This document shows positions 25,401 through 32,356 of a stretch of 64,000 bases of DNA, piece after piece. How positions within the stretch are numbered: the stretch's first letter is position 1; each line of letters starts with the position of its first letter. The notes below the pieces were generated by a model. It did not search any database. It saw only the letters and a program-made list of their open reading frames with translations, and had not been told where the DNA came from. The position numbers were made by a program, and so were the translations under genes. Source of the DNA: Stieleria maiorica (lineage in GTDB: Bacteria; Planctomycetota; Planctomycetia; Pirellulales; Pirellulaceae); the NCBI RefSeq assembly GCF_008035925.1, contig NZ_CP036264.1, forward strand, positions 8,408,343 through 8,472,342. Reading direction: 5' to 3'.

Positions 25401-25714
25401 ACTTGCGTCAGGCGTCCGAGGAGTTGCAGCAGCAAACGGCAACCGTCAAACGCCTGCAATCACAATTGGAGGAGCTGGATGAATTGCGGGCGGCCAACAA
25501 GATGTTGGCCGCCAAAAGTGCCGATCTGATTGCCCATCTGAAACGCGTCAGTGCCGAACACGAGGACAGTCTGAAAGCCAACGAGCAGGCCCAGACCACG
25601 ATCCGCGAGCTGCAAAACGAGATCCATGCCCATACCGCCACGATCCGATCGCTGCGTCGCGAGCGGGGCTCGATCGGCGGCCTGGGCGGCGAGGACGACC
25701 AAAAAGCGGCCTAG
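22451..25714 (+). CDS. Giant membrane-anchored coiled-coil repeat protein
   Basis: 1087 residues from ATG at 22451. The N-terminus (MGVIFGLPVVSIFIFIAAGLLLGHLFWYRD) is one transmembrane anchor; everything after it is a continuous acidic coiled coil rich in Glu, Gln, Leu, Arg and Ala, with no globular domain. Residues ~468-917 are ten tandem 45-residue repeats, each starting L-x-x-E and centred on I-x-x-L-T-x-Q-L. The tail ends in a short Gly-rich segment (GSIGGLGGEDDQKAA). Orientation is probably N-in, with the rod in cytoplasm or periplasm undecided. It resembles KfrA/SMC-like or tropomyosin-like rods only in composition. It could be a cytoskeletal, spacer or membrane-organising protein; the function is unknown. 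Confidence 0.8.
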   Translation: MGVIFGLPVVSIFIFIAAGLLLGHLFWYRDTSGLDAKISELEEQLAAAGGDSSDREDAVRSLEQSLEQKDADLERAREEAATLRQENTTLQASIDETHETATIRNEDLHEDLQRAQERLQALQDDYDSLKSELEETLADKHAAELRITANETAALEAGDELGRQTAIIESLTQTNETQAGEIQHLKEQVERLGETSESDVAEREALIARLKNELAESEMYRQATQDKLDEVQAKIEASETSAQQLAEQREQTIEALERQRDEFRQQRDEASQKYASVVTSIETMQQQLASALDQAERTADQNERLADLIEQKQSQITAAEEDLETVRAELAAKNETLTDLEIRLDAMTTELQQRDGVVESLRSEIDELTVARQEGADAQAEVRELIEQLHQLKQINEALHDKNNVQAEQLRQLAELQERIEEQDAELEFSASELDDERAIRSELERKLSEKTTTIADLSKRCEAILPLENEVKSLTGQCATGRETIDRLSAKLNESNHIVTQLQDRLQLIDSLESEQQSLLENLNQASATIDRLTGKLQESERTVARQSEQLHHMEQLESETQSLAGRLAESQESIESLTAQLQEAEQTVALQSERLELIGTLEGEKGSLSQRLEASLASIEQLTTQLQDSEAAVAHHSHQLELMEALENDNQSLAGKLQSNLEKLDHMATNLRDRDAEIVELTERCEQLEGLQAEIESLSQQAQESQATIDELTDQLGGRDDEIRELTERCEAIDLLTEEKQTLAKKVAKLERAEAGLRECLNDQDREIETLRNGERELASLQQRYDQLQSELHQTDAQCNALVETVEAHQSEIDALRGQLGQLDSLRAELQAKDEQLAKSGRQSETLSAQLTEREAVIADLNRRMGSVVDLEKQLHMRDRDVIALKEQSDLQTRAFAEQRDELLRLRHDVAELEATNKQLAITRDRLEKASARCDELVAANATLETQFAKLGKDLEVQTVSVDDLNRRLATKSKQHDTAIADLRQASEELQQQTATVKRLQSQLEELDELRAANKMLAAKSADLIAHLKRVSAEHEDSLKANEQAQTTIRELQNEIHAHTATIRSLRRERGSIGGLGGEDDQKAA
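23852..25201 (+). repeat. Ten in-frame 135-bp repeats encoding 45-residue coiled-coil units
   Basis: Successive units begin at LENEVKSL, LESEQQSL, LESETQSL, LEGEKGSL, LENDNQSL, LQAEIESL, LTEEKQTL, LQQRYDQL, LRAELQAK and LEKQLHMR, each exactly 45 residues after the one before, with no insertion or deletion. Units 2-4 are the most alike; later units have diverged strongly while keeping the period. Confidence 0.85.
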
Positions 25715-25772
25715 CGATTCGCCCGAAAATCGTTGGTGTCTAGCTGGACCGCGCATTGTGGCGGGGTGGACA

Positions 25773-25860
25773 GGTAGGAAGATTTGCGGGGTAGGAAAAT
25801 TACCTGAATCGAATGGATGCTGCATTCCATCATTTTCTTACCTCCGAAATTTTCTTACCC
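25773..25860. repeat. Palindromic GGTAGGAAGATT element (inverted pair)
   Basis: The left arm GGTAGGAAGATTTGCGGGG plus TAGGAAAATTA is mirrored by the right arm ATTTTCTTACCTCCGAAATTTTCTTACCC. Single-arm copies occur at 18806 and 62502. Between the arms is CTGAATCGAATGGATGCTGC, also partly shared with 62531-62550. Confidence 0.8.
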
Positions 25861-25951
25861 GATTTCCGCAGGCGGCCAAGATACGATAGGCGTTACACAA
25901 CGTCGGCAGTGCGACCGACCATGTCTCTCTCCCGACGATGTTCTCGATCCG

Positions 25952-26215
25952 ATGACCGACCAAAACTCAGACCACGACTCCCCGCAACCGGCCGCCAGCG
26001 ACGCCGCCGACCGGCCCATGATGCGGCTGGACGATGCGCTCAAACGGGCCGGACTGGTGGGGACCGGCGGCCAGGCGAAGATCTGGATTCAGGACGGCCA
26101 GGTGACCGTCAACGGCCAAGTCGAGACGCGGCGGCGAAAACAGCTGTTTTTGGGCGACGTGGTGGAAACCATGGGCCAACGCGTCACGCTGGACGAAACC
26201 TTTTTCGATTGTTAG
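25952..26215 (+). CDS. S4-domain RNA-binding protein (YbcJ/RlbA-like)
   Basis: 87 residues from ATG at 25952; the longer frame starts inside a dispersed repeat. The C-terminal two thirds form a single S4 RNA-binding domain: MRLDDALKRAGLVGTGGQAK, IQDGQVTVNGQVETRRRKQL, GDVVETMG. This matches the small stand-alone S4 proteins of the YbcJ type, which are thought to bind structured RNA or ribosomal intermediates. The N-terminal 25 residues are polar and probably disordered. It lies 280 bp upstream of the IF-3 gene, same direction, so a translation-related neighbourhood is plausible. Confidence 0.85.
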   Translation: MTDQNSDHDSPQPAASDAADRPMMRLDDALKRAGLVGTGGQAKIWIQDGQVTVNGQVETRRRKQLFLGDVVETMGQRVTLDETFFDC

Positions 26216-26495
26216 CTGAAAAGTCGGTGAAACCGGCAGTTTCACTGTTGACGCTCCCCGATCCCCCGCCGGATACTGCGAAAGCATCGAGAAATCCGGC
26301 GGCGGCAAAATTTCCGCCCTTCTCGGTTTAGATCACCTCGGTGAGCTACAGTTGACGAACCCGTTTCTTTGAACGTTTCAAAGGATCGTGGTTGCACCCC
26401 CAAGACAGGAGATGGATTGATTCAATGCCGCTCCGGTCTCGAGGCCATTTTCATTTGATGTCCGGAATGCCCACCGGCAGGAGCAGAAACTTTTA
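26216..26495. other. Leader region upstream of IF-3 gene
   Basis: 280 bp without a gene. It contains AAGACAGGAGATGG and, nearer the gene, CGGCAGGAGCAGAAACTTTTA just before the GTG start. The IF-3 frame is open back to a TGA at 26418 but has no ATG in that span. A leader RNA involved in IF-3 autoregulation is possible but no specific fold was proved. Confidence 0.4.
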
Positions 26496-27026
26496 GTGGC
26501 GTTGGCACGACGAAATCCTCAACCAGATAATCGCGACACCGTTCGCATCAATTCCAGTATCCGCATCAGTCCGATCCGAGTCGTCAGCGAAACCGGCGAA
26601 CAACTCGGAGTGATCGCGACCGAAGACGCCCTCGAGCGGGCACGTGATGTCGGACTCGATCTGGTTGAAGTCGCTCCCAATGAGCGACCCCCTGTTTGCC
26701 GAATCATGGATTACGGCAAATACAAGTACGACAAGAACAAAAAAACGAACCGCAACCAAAGTCATACCAAGACGAAAGAAATTCGATTGCGGCCGAAAAC
26801 CGGCGACGAAGATATCCGCACCAAGATTCGTCGCGCCGAAAAGTTCTTGAAGCACAAGGACAAGGTGCAGGTCAGTGTGCTGTTCCGCGGTCGCGAGATG
26901 GCCCACATCGAAGAAGGCCGCAAGGTGATGGAGCAGGTCATCGAATTGCTGGACGAAGTCGGCAAGGTCGAAACCGCCCCCCAGCAACACGGCCGCCGCA
27001 TGATCTGCATGATCGCCCCGCGCTAG
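26496..27026 (+). CDS. infC: Translation initiation factor IF-3, non-ATG start
   Basis: 176 residues. Binds the 30S subunit, checks start codon-anticodon pairing and keeps subunits apart. N-domain: [47 protein letters not shown] (family signature). C-domain: [42 protein letters not shown]. There is no ATG in frame before the conserved core; GTG at 26496 (AGGAG about 12 bases upstream) or TTG at 26502 must be used, which recalls the AUU start of E. coli infC needed for autoregulation. The usual rpmI-rplT neighbours are absent; a NIF3 gene follows instead. Confidence 0.93.
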   Translation: MALARRNPQPDNRDTVRINSSIRISPIRVVSETGEQLGVIATEDALERARDVGLDLVEVAPNERPPVCRIMDYGKYKYDKNKKTNRNQSHTKTKEIRLRPKTGDEDIRTKIRRAEKFLKHKDKVQVSVLFRGREMAHIEEGRKVMEQVIELLDEVGKVETAPQQHGRRMICMIAPR

Positions 27027-27196
27027 AAACGCCGCGGCTGACGCTGGGATCGGCTTGGTTTTCGAGTAGTGGACGAGGCGACGAGTCCATACGGATTGCG
27101 AATTGCAAGGACTCCTCGCGTCGTCCACGACTGCTTTCCATTCGCTATGCTGATTTTATTCCGCTGCGCTGATTTATTCCGCCTCGCTGGGGCTTT

Positions 27197-28024
27197 ATGT
27201 CCGCCGTCACCGTCGATGCCGTTTGCCAACTCCTCGCCCAATGGGCTCCGCTGAAACTGGCGGAATCCTGGGACAACGTCGGTTTGCTGGTCGGGGACCG
27301 GGCCCGCGAAATCAGACGGGTGCTGACCTGCTTGACCCTCACGCCCGATGTGGCGGCTGAAGCGGTCGATCAGCAGGCCGACCTGATCGTCACGCATCAC
27401 CCGATCCCCTTTCGCCCGCTGCCACGCATCAATTGTGATTCGATCACCGGCGAAATCCTGTGGCGATTGATCGGCGCCAAAATCGCCGTCTACAGCGCCC
27501 ACACCGCGTTCGATTCTGCCGCCGAGGGGATCAACCAAAGTTGGGCCGAATTGCTGGGGCTGCAAGCGGTCCGCCCGATCAGTGACCCTTCAGCCAGTGA
27601 CCCTTCAGCCAGTGACCCTTCAGCCGAGAACAACCTGGGCAGTGGCCGCTATGGTCTGCTGGAGAGCGAGGCTCCGGCGCGTGAGGTGATCCGCCGCTGT
27701 GCGGCGCTGGTCCAATCCACTTCGCCGCCGCGCGGGGTCGGACCGCTGGATCAACCGGTCACCAAGGTCGGCTTTGCCTGCGGCAGCGGCGGCTCGTTCG
27801 TTGCCCAAGCGGCGCGCTGCGGTTGCCAGCTTTTGGTCACCGGCGAGGCCAGTTTTCACGATTGCCTGGAAGCCGAATCGCGTGGGATGGCCTTGGGCTT
27901 GCTGGGGCATTTCCACAGTGAACGGTTTGCGATGGAGCGTCTGGCGGTGCGGATCGGCGAGGCGTTGCCCACGCTGACGGTCTGGCCCAGCCGGGCCGAG
28001 AGCGACCCGGTCCAGATGATTTGA
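27197..28024 (+). CDS. NIF3-like dinuclear metal center protein
   Basis: 275 residues, near the family norm. Metal-site residues are visible: VTHHPIPF (His pair), SAHTAFD (H-T-x-x-D) and, near the C-terminus, GHFHSERFAMERL. The family forms hexamers with a di-metal site; its reaction is unsettled (GTP cyclohydrolase I type 2 was proposed in some bacteria). An in-frame 15-bp triplication gives SDPSASDPSASDPSAE around residues 129-143, a surface-loop insertion not expected in the fold. It lies 170 bp after infC and is followed by a repeat-rich spacer. Confidence 0.88.
   Translation: MSAVTVDAVCQLLAQWAPLKLAESWDNVGLLVGDRAREIRRVLTCLTLTPDVAAEAVDQQADLIVTHHPIPFRPLPRINCDSITGEILWRLIGAKIAVYSAHTAFDSAAEGINQSWAELLGLQAVRPISDPSASDPSASDPSAENNLGSGRYGLLESEAPAREVIRRCAALVQSTSPPRGVGPLDQPVTKVGFACGSGGSFVAQAARCGCQLLVTGEASFHDCLEAESRGMALGLLGHFHSERFAMERLAVRIGEALPTLTVWPSRAESDPVQMI
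27581..27625 (+). repeat. 15-bp in-frame tandem repeat inside the NIF3 gene
   Basis: AGTGACCCTTCAGCC three times in perfect tandem, coding SDPSA x3. It is divisible by three, so copy changes keep the frame. Confidence 0.92.
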
Positions 28025-28423
28025 CGCTCCCGGACGCGGCGTCATTCGCGCCGGTCCCAATCGCACGGCGGCCCATCCCGGCTGCTGAGCATCGAATGTA
28101 CGACGTCCTTTCCAGGTCGTCGCGTCGAGTCGTTTGCAACGACGGCCCGGAAGGGCCATCGTACAGGATCGGCGTCTACGACCGGCCGCCGCGGGTTCCG
28201 CGACAGGATGCCTATGGCATGCCATTTGCGGCGTGGTTTTCCAGGCCGTGGATTCATGCGACAATGGAGGGGTTGGTGCCGCCGCAGGGCCGCCGAATTC
28301 CATGCCCACACTGTAAGGCCAGGCTGTTCGGGCGAGTACTCTCCTTAGGAAATCCGGGGCGTCCGTCCCGCCGCCGCTGACGCCGACCTGATGAAGTTAA
28401 CCGACCGTGACGATGGAGTCGAA
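28025..28423. other. Intergenic region with palindromic element (399 bp)
   Basis: Contains the inverted repeat TGTACGACG..CATCGTACA (28097-28165; a single arm recurs at 35432). A 119-codon open frame runs through the palindrome and is judged non-coding. The rest should hold the promoter of the glycosyltransferase gene; nothing specific was recognised. Confidence 0.55.
28097..28165. repeat. TGTACGAyGGCCCTTCCGGGC palindromic element
   Basis: TGTACGACGTCCTTTCCAGGTCGTC on the left is the imperfect reverse complement of GACGGCCCGGAAGGGCCATCGTACA on the right. One arm (TGTACGACGGCCCTTCCGGGC) recurs just after the ABC transporter gene. Confidence 0.75.
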
Positions 28424-29191
28424 ATGACGAGACGAGAGAAATGGCTTGCCGCCCTGCCGGTTTACAACGAAGTCGACTACGTGAGCGAGATTTTGGACCA
28501 AGTCGTTCAATACTCGTCCAACGTGTTGGTTGTCGATGACGGCTCGACCGACGGGACCGACAAACTTCTCGCCGAGCGTGCCGACGTGACAGTGGTTCGC
28601 CACGAGCAGAATCGGGGTTATGGGGCGGCCTTGCAAACCGCATTCGATTACACGCTGCGGCACGGATTTGACGGCGTCGTGACGCTCGACTGCGACGGCC
28701 AGCATCAACCGAAGCGGATTCCCGCGTTCATCGACATGGCCGACGAGGCCGACATCGTCTCCGGCAGCCGTTACCTGCAGTATTTCGAGGGCGATGATGC
28801 GCCGCCGGAAGAGCGGATGTTTATCAACCGCCGCATCACCGCGGATTTGAACCGCCGGCTGGGGCTGAAACTGACCGACGCGTTTTGTGGATTCAAAGCC
28901 TATCGTAGCGAAGCGCTGCGTCATTTTTCGATCACCGACACCGGTTACGCGATGCCGCTGCAGTTGTGGGTCCAGGCGGCCGAGGCGGGACTGCGAATCG
29001 TCGAAATGGCAGTGCCGCTGATCTATCTGGATCTGCAACGATCGTTCGGCGGGGCACTTGATCACGCGGAAACACGGCTCGCCCTGTACAATCAGGTGAT
29101 CGATGATGAAATCGCCAGGTTGTGCGCCGCCGGCCGTCACGTGACCCACGCGTCGAGCGGGGATTTGGTTTGCGTCCACGAGGCCCGTTAG
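28424..29191 (+). CDS. Family 2 glycosyltransferase (dolichyl-phosphate-mannose-synthase-like)
   Basis: 255 residues from ATG at 28424, which has a GGAG seven bases upstream; an ATG at 28391 without such a site would add 11 residues. GT-A fold: LPVYNEVDYV at the nucleotide-sugar site, VVDDGSTDGT, and the metal-binding LDCDGQHQP with the catalytic region SGSRYL. FCGFKAYRSEAL is typical of DPM1-like enzymes. No C-terminal membrane helices, so soluble and transferring sugar from NDP-sugar to a lipid phosphate or similar acceptor. The BshC-reminiscent gene starts 7 bp later, so both are probably one operon. Confidence 0.88.
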   Translation: MTRREKWLAALPVYNEVDYVSEILDQVVQYSSNVLVVDDGSTDGTDKLLAERADVTVVRHEQNRGYGAALQTAFDYTLRHGFDGVVTLDCDGQHQPKRIPAFIDMADEADIVSGSRYLQYFEGDDAPPEERMFINRRITADLNRRLGLKLTDAFCGFKAYRSEALRHFSITDTGYAMPLQLWVQAAEAGLRIVEMAVPLIYLDLQRSFGGALDHAETRLALYNQVIDDEIARLCAAGRHVTHASSGDLVCVHEAR

Positions 29192-29198
29192 GCGCCGA

Positions 29199-30815
29199 AT
29201 GAGCACCCCAGACCCATCGATTGAAACGGAGTTCGACTCGAATTTTGAATCGTACCAGGCGCCGCGCGTTCATTGCGAACGCTTGGTCCGGCCCGCGATC
29301 GATGTTGCCGCCGAGGTCATGTCGGAGAATGTGTCGCGTGGCGATGCCTATCCCGCAGAGGTTTCGTCGCTCCGCCGGCCGGCACGCGATCAATTGGTGC
29401 GAGACGCCAGACGCTACACGTCGGCGTATCGCGACGTGGATTTTGCGGGCACGTCTGCGCAGAAGATCGTGATGGCCGGTCACCAGCCGACGCTGTTTCA
29501 TCCGGGGGTTTGGTTCAAGAATTTTGCGCTCGATCACGTCGGCAAAACGACCGGCGCCCTGGCCGTCAATCTGGTCGTCGACAGTGACGTCGCTGGTTCC
29601 AGCAGCGTGCGCGTTCCACACCTGGACCGCCAGACCGGGGCGCTGCGACACGACATCGTCGCGTTCGACCGTCGCGGCGGTGGGGTGCCGTATGAACAAT
29701 CGTTGATCGAAGACCGCGAGCTGTTCGACGCGTTTGATCGAAACGTGGCCGAGTCGGTTTCGGGAATCGTTGACGCCCCCTTGATCCACTCGCTGTGGCA
29801 GCACGCCCGCGATGCGATCAACCGTTGTGGATTCGCCGGATGCGCCCTCGCCCAGGGCAGGCACAGTCTGGAAGCCGATCTGGGGCTGCAGACGCTGGAG
29901 ATTCCTCAAAGCGTCGTTTGTCGCGGCGAAGCGTTCGCGGCGTTCGCGATGCAGATCCTGCGCGACTTGCCCAGGTTTCACGACTGTTACAACGCCGCGG
30001 CGGAATTCTATCGCGCGGCGCATGGGATTCGCAGCAAGGCCCACCCGGTTCCCAATCTGGGCCGTGACGGCGATTGGTACGAGGCGCCGTTCTGGGTGTA
30101 CGGCAATCAATCGCCCAAGCGGTGCAGCGTTTGGGTGCGTTTGTCGCAGGGCGGGGCGGTGATGGAGATCAGTGATCGCGACAAGCGACACCGTAAGATT
30201 CATGCGGCCGGGCAACCCGCCGCCGCGGATGCTTTCCTGGCGCTGGCCAGCCCCGAGTTCAAAATCCGTAGCCGGGCTTTGATCACGACCATGTACGCGC
30301 GGATGGTGCTCAGCGATCTCTTTCTGCACGGGATCGGCGGCGGAAAGTACGACCAACTGGGCGATCTGATCTGCCGAGCCTTTTGGGGCACGGATCCCTC
30401 CCGGATCATGGTAATCAGTGCGACCGTCTTGCTGCCCGGGCATCAACAATATCCCGTCGCGGAGATCGACGATGCGATCCGCCGCCACAATCGCCAACTC
30501 CGCGAATTGGACTTTCAACCCGAGCGTTATGCCGAGCAAGGCGGCCTGGATCCGGACAAAGTCGCGGCCAAACACCAGCTCCTGCAGTCGATCCCACCGC
30601 AGGGCCGGCGTCGCGGTTGGCACCAGCAGATCACGGCACTGAATCAACAACTGGCGTCGCAGTTGCAACCACTGCGCAATCACCTGACCGCCGAAAAGGT
30701 CGGACTGCAAGATCGCCGCCGCGAGGCAACGATCTGGAACAGCCGCGAACACTCGTTCTGCATCTATCCGCTGGAGTATTTGACCGATGCGTACGCGGAG
30801 ATGCTAAACGCGTAG
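29199..30815 (+). CDS. Conserved protein of unknown function, distantly BshC-like
   Basis: 538 residues, soluble, no signal peptide. Around residues 90-105 the segment MAGHQPTLFHPGVWFKN resembles in shape the BshC (putative bacillithiol cysteine ligase) motif GQQPGLFGGPL, and it is followed by NLVVDSD where BshC has its nucleotide-site strand. The C-terminal third (ATIWNSREHSFCIYP) also matches the kind of ending seen in such proteins. This is a resemblance by eye, not an alignment. It is co-directional with the GT2 gene, 7 bp apart; in bacillithiol synthesis a glycosyltransferase (BshA, GT4) precedes cysteine ligation, so a thiol- or glycoside-ligase role is an interesting guess. No BshB-like deacetylase is nearby. 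Confidence 0.5.
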   Translation: MSTPDPSIETEFDSNFESYQAPRVHCERLVRPAIDVAAEVMSENVSRGDAYPAEVSSLRRPARDQLVRDARRYTSAYRDVDFAGTSAQKIVMAGHQPTLFHPGVWFKNFALDHVGKTTGALAVNLVVDSDVAGSSSVRVPHLDRQTGALRHDIVAFDRRGGGVPYEQSLIEDRELFDAFDRNVAESVSGIVDAPLIHSLWQHARDAINRCGFAGCALAQGRHSLEADLGLQTLEIPQSVVCRGEAFAAFAMQILRDLPRFHDCYNAAAEFYRAAHGIRSKAHPVPNLGRDGDWYEAPFWVYGNQSPKRCSVWVRLSQGGAVMEISDRDKRHRKIHAAGQPAAADAFLALASPEFKIRSRALITTMYARMVLSDLFLHGIGGGKYDQLGDLICRAFWGTDPSRIMVISATVLLPGHQQYPVAEIDDAIRRHNRQLRELDFQPERYAEQGGLDPDKVAAKHQLLQSIPPQGRRRGWHQQITALNQQLASQLQPLRNHLTAEKVGLQDRRREATIWNSREHSFCIYPLEYLTDAYAEMLNA

Positions 30816-30875
30816 GGCATGTTGGGGACCTGAAATGTATCGCTGATTCATTACGATGCGTTCCCTCTTTAAAAT

Positions 30876-30961
30876 GGCTCCCCTCTCCCCAAAACAGATC
30901 GCGGTCAACGTCACTGATTGATCACTATTTTCGCGCGATCTGTTTTGGGGAGAGGGGAGCC
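30876..30961. repeat. Perfect 28-bp inverted repeat with 30-bp loop
   Basis: Arm 30876-30903 (GGCTCCCCTCTCCCCAAAAC then AGATCGCG) is the exact reverse complement of 30934-30961. It lies in the spacer between convergent genes. The length and perfection suggest a recent insertion of a palindromic element or a strong transcript-end hairpin. Confidence 0.88.
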
Positions 30962-31101
30962 AGAATCATCAAGACCGTCTTGCAAAGAGACGAGCCTACC
31001 AAGCTTGGACTGGCAACATTGTCTTGCTCGCAAGGGGGCAATAAGTTTCACATCCCGAGCATGCCACTCGGGATCGGCCAAAGGTCACGCATTGTGCGAC
31101 C

Positions 31102-32211
31102 TTACTCCTTGACCTTCACGCCGCAGGCTTTGAGGGCTTCGATGGCGGCGGTCTTTTCCTTTTCGGGGATCTCGTTGCCGCCCAGGAACAACCGCAGGTA
31201 GGGGGCGAAACGATTCTCACCGGCCTGATCCGCCTGACAGGCCTTGACCAACGGCGACAGGTCTTTGATCGGGTTGTTGTTCAGTTGCAGGATGTTCAAG
31301 CCCGGCAACTGCGCGATCGGCGTCACGTCTTCGACGTAGTTGTTGCGCAGGTCCAGCGACGTGATCCACTTCAGTCCGGCGATCGGCTGCACCGTCTTCA
31401 GCTCGTTTCCCGACGCATCGAGCGACCAGATCTTCGACAGCGGCGCGATCGGCTCGAGCGATGCGACTCGGTTCTCGGCCAGATAAAGCGTCCGCAAATT
31501 GGACATCTTGCCCAGCGGGCTCAGGTCATCGATCTCATTGCGGGAGACATCCAGGTACTGCATCCCCGTCAATTCCTTGATCGGTTCGAGCGTCTTGATT
31601 CGGTTGCCAGCCAGGGTGACCGATTGCAACCGTTTCAGGTTGGCGATCGGGGCCAGGTCAGAAATCTGGTTGTCGGCCAAGTCGATCAACATCAGGGCAT
31701 GGCAGTGCTCCAACCCCGATAGGTCTTTGATTTGTTTGCCGACCCCGACGACGCGTGAGATGTTCGCCACGTCCTCCTTCGTGATCGGTTCGTCATTGAA
31801 ACGCTTGGCGAACACTTCGGCCCGCACCGCCTGTTCGAGCGCCTTGTCCTTGAACGCCGACACGACCGGCTTGGGAGCCTCTTTCTTCGGTTCGGCTTTC
31901 TTCTCCGCAGGTTTCTTCGCCTCAGGCTTCTTTTCCTCAGGCTTCTTTTCTTCAGGCTTCTTTTCTTCAGGCTTCTTTTCTTCAGGCTTCTTTTCTTCGG
32001 GCTTCTTTTCTTCGGGCTTCTTTTCTTCGGGCTTCGCTTCAGCAGGCTTTTCGGCTTCCGCATCTTGCTTCGGCGCGCCTACGTTTTCTGTTTTTTCGGC
32101 CTCGGGTTTGTCGTCGGAGACGGCGGGGCGTGCCGAGACGGCTAGAAATGCAGCGAGCAGGACGGGAACAAGGAGACGCGACGGGGCGACGAATTGTTGC
32201 ATGGCAGACAT
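31102..32211 (-). CDS. Secreted leucine-rich-repeat protein with KPEEK-repeat linker
   Basis: 369 residues from ATG at 32211 (ATG at 32202 also possible). Signal peptide core SRLLVPVLLAAFLAVSARPAVS. A Lys/Glu/Pro tract follows, with the five-residue unit KPEEK repeated about seven times, then KKPAEKKAEPKKEAPKP: an extended, charged spacer. From about residue 150 come internalin-type LRRs of 22 residues (LIDLADNQISDLAPIANLKRL, SVTLAGNRIKTLEPIKEL, YLDVSRNEIDDLSPLGKM, TLYLAENRVASLEPIAPL and more), ending in a cap with GLNILQLNNNPIKDLSPL. It probably reaches through the periplasm or wall and binds a protein partner. No enzyme domain. Convergent with the BshC-like gene. Confidence 0.85.
   Translation of the reverse strand: MSAMQQFVAPSRLLVPVLLAAFLAVSARPAVSDDKPEAEKTENVGAPKQDAEAEKPAEAKPEEKKPEEKKPEEKKPEEKKPEEKKPEEKKPEEKKPEAKKPAEKKAEPKKEAPKPVVSAFKDKALEQAVRAEVFAKRFNDEPITKEDVANISRVVGVGKQIKDLSGLEHCHALMLIDLADNQISDLAPIANLKRLQSVTLAGNRIKTLEPIKELTGMQYLDVSRNEIDDLSPLGKMSNLRTLYLAENRVASLEPIAPLSKIWSLDASGNELKTVQPIAGLKWITSLDLRNNYVEDVTPIAQLPGLNILQLNNNPIKDLSPLVKACQADQAGENRFAPYLRLFLGGNEIPEKEKTAAIEALKACGVKVKE
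31915..32045 (-). repeat. 15-bp repeat tract coding KPEEK units
   Basis: On the plus strand TTCTTTTCTTCAGGC is repeated about seven times with single-base differences (TCAGG/TCGGG). In-frame expansion or contraction would change linker length only. Confidence 0.8.
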
Positions 32212-32356
32212 TAGACGCACGTATAAGCTGGAATCGGAGGGTGGGAAAGGAAGGTTGCCGCCATTCTAATTGGTTTGCCAAGCTTAGGTGAGTGCGGGCG
32301 AAAAACGATAGACTCAGGGCTCCCACGCCTTTTTTTCACCACGGAACACGATCGAT

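Noticed and set aside
28021-28380. 119-codon frame with PCPHCKARLF resembling a zinc ribbon
   Set aside because: Only one CxxC, and most of the frame is the TGTACGACG palindrome; judged intergenic.
28932-30752. 606-codon minus-strand frame over the BshC-like gene
   Set aside because: Overlaps two well-supported plus-strand genes in full and has no signal or motif.
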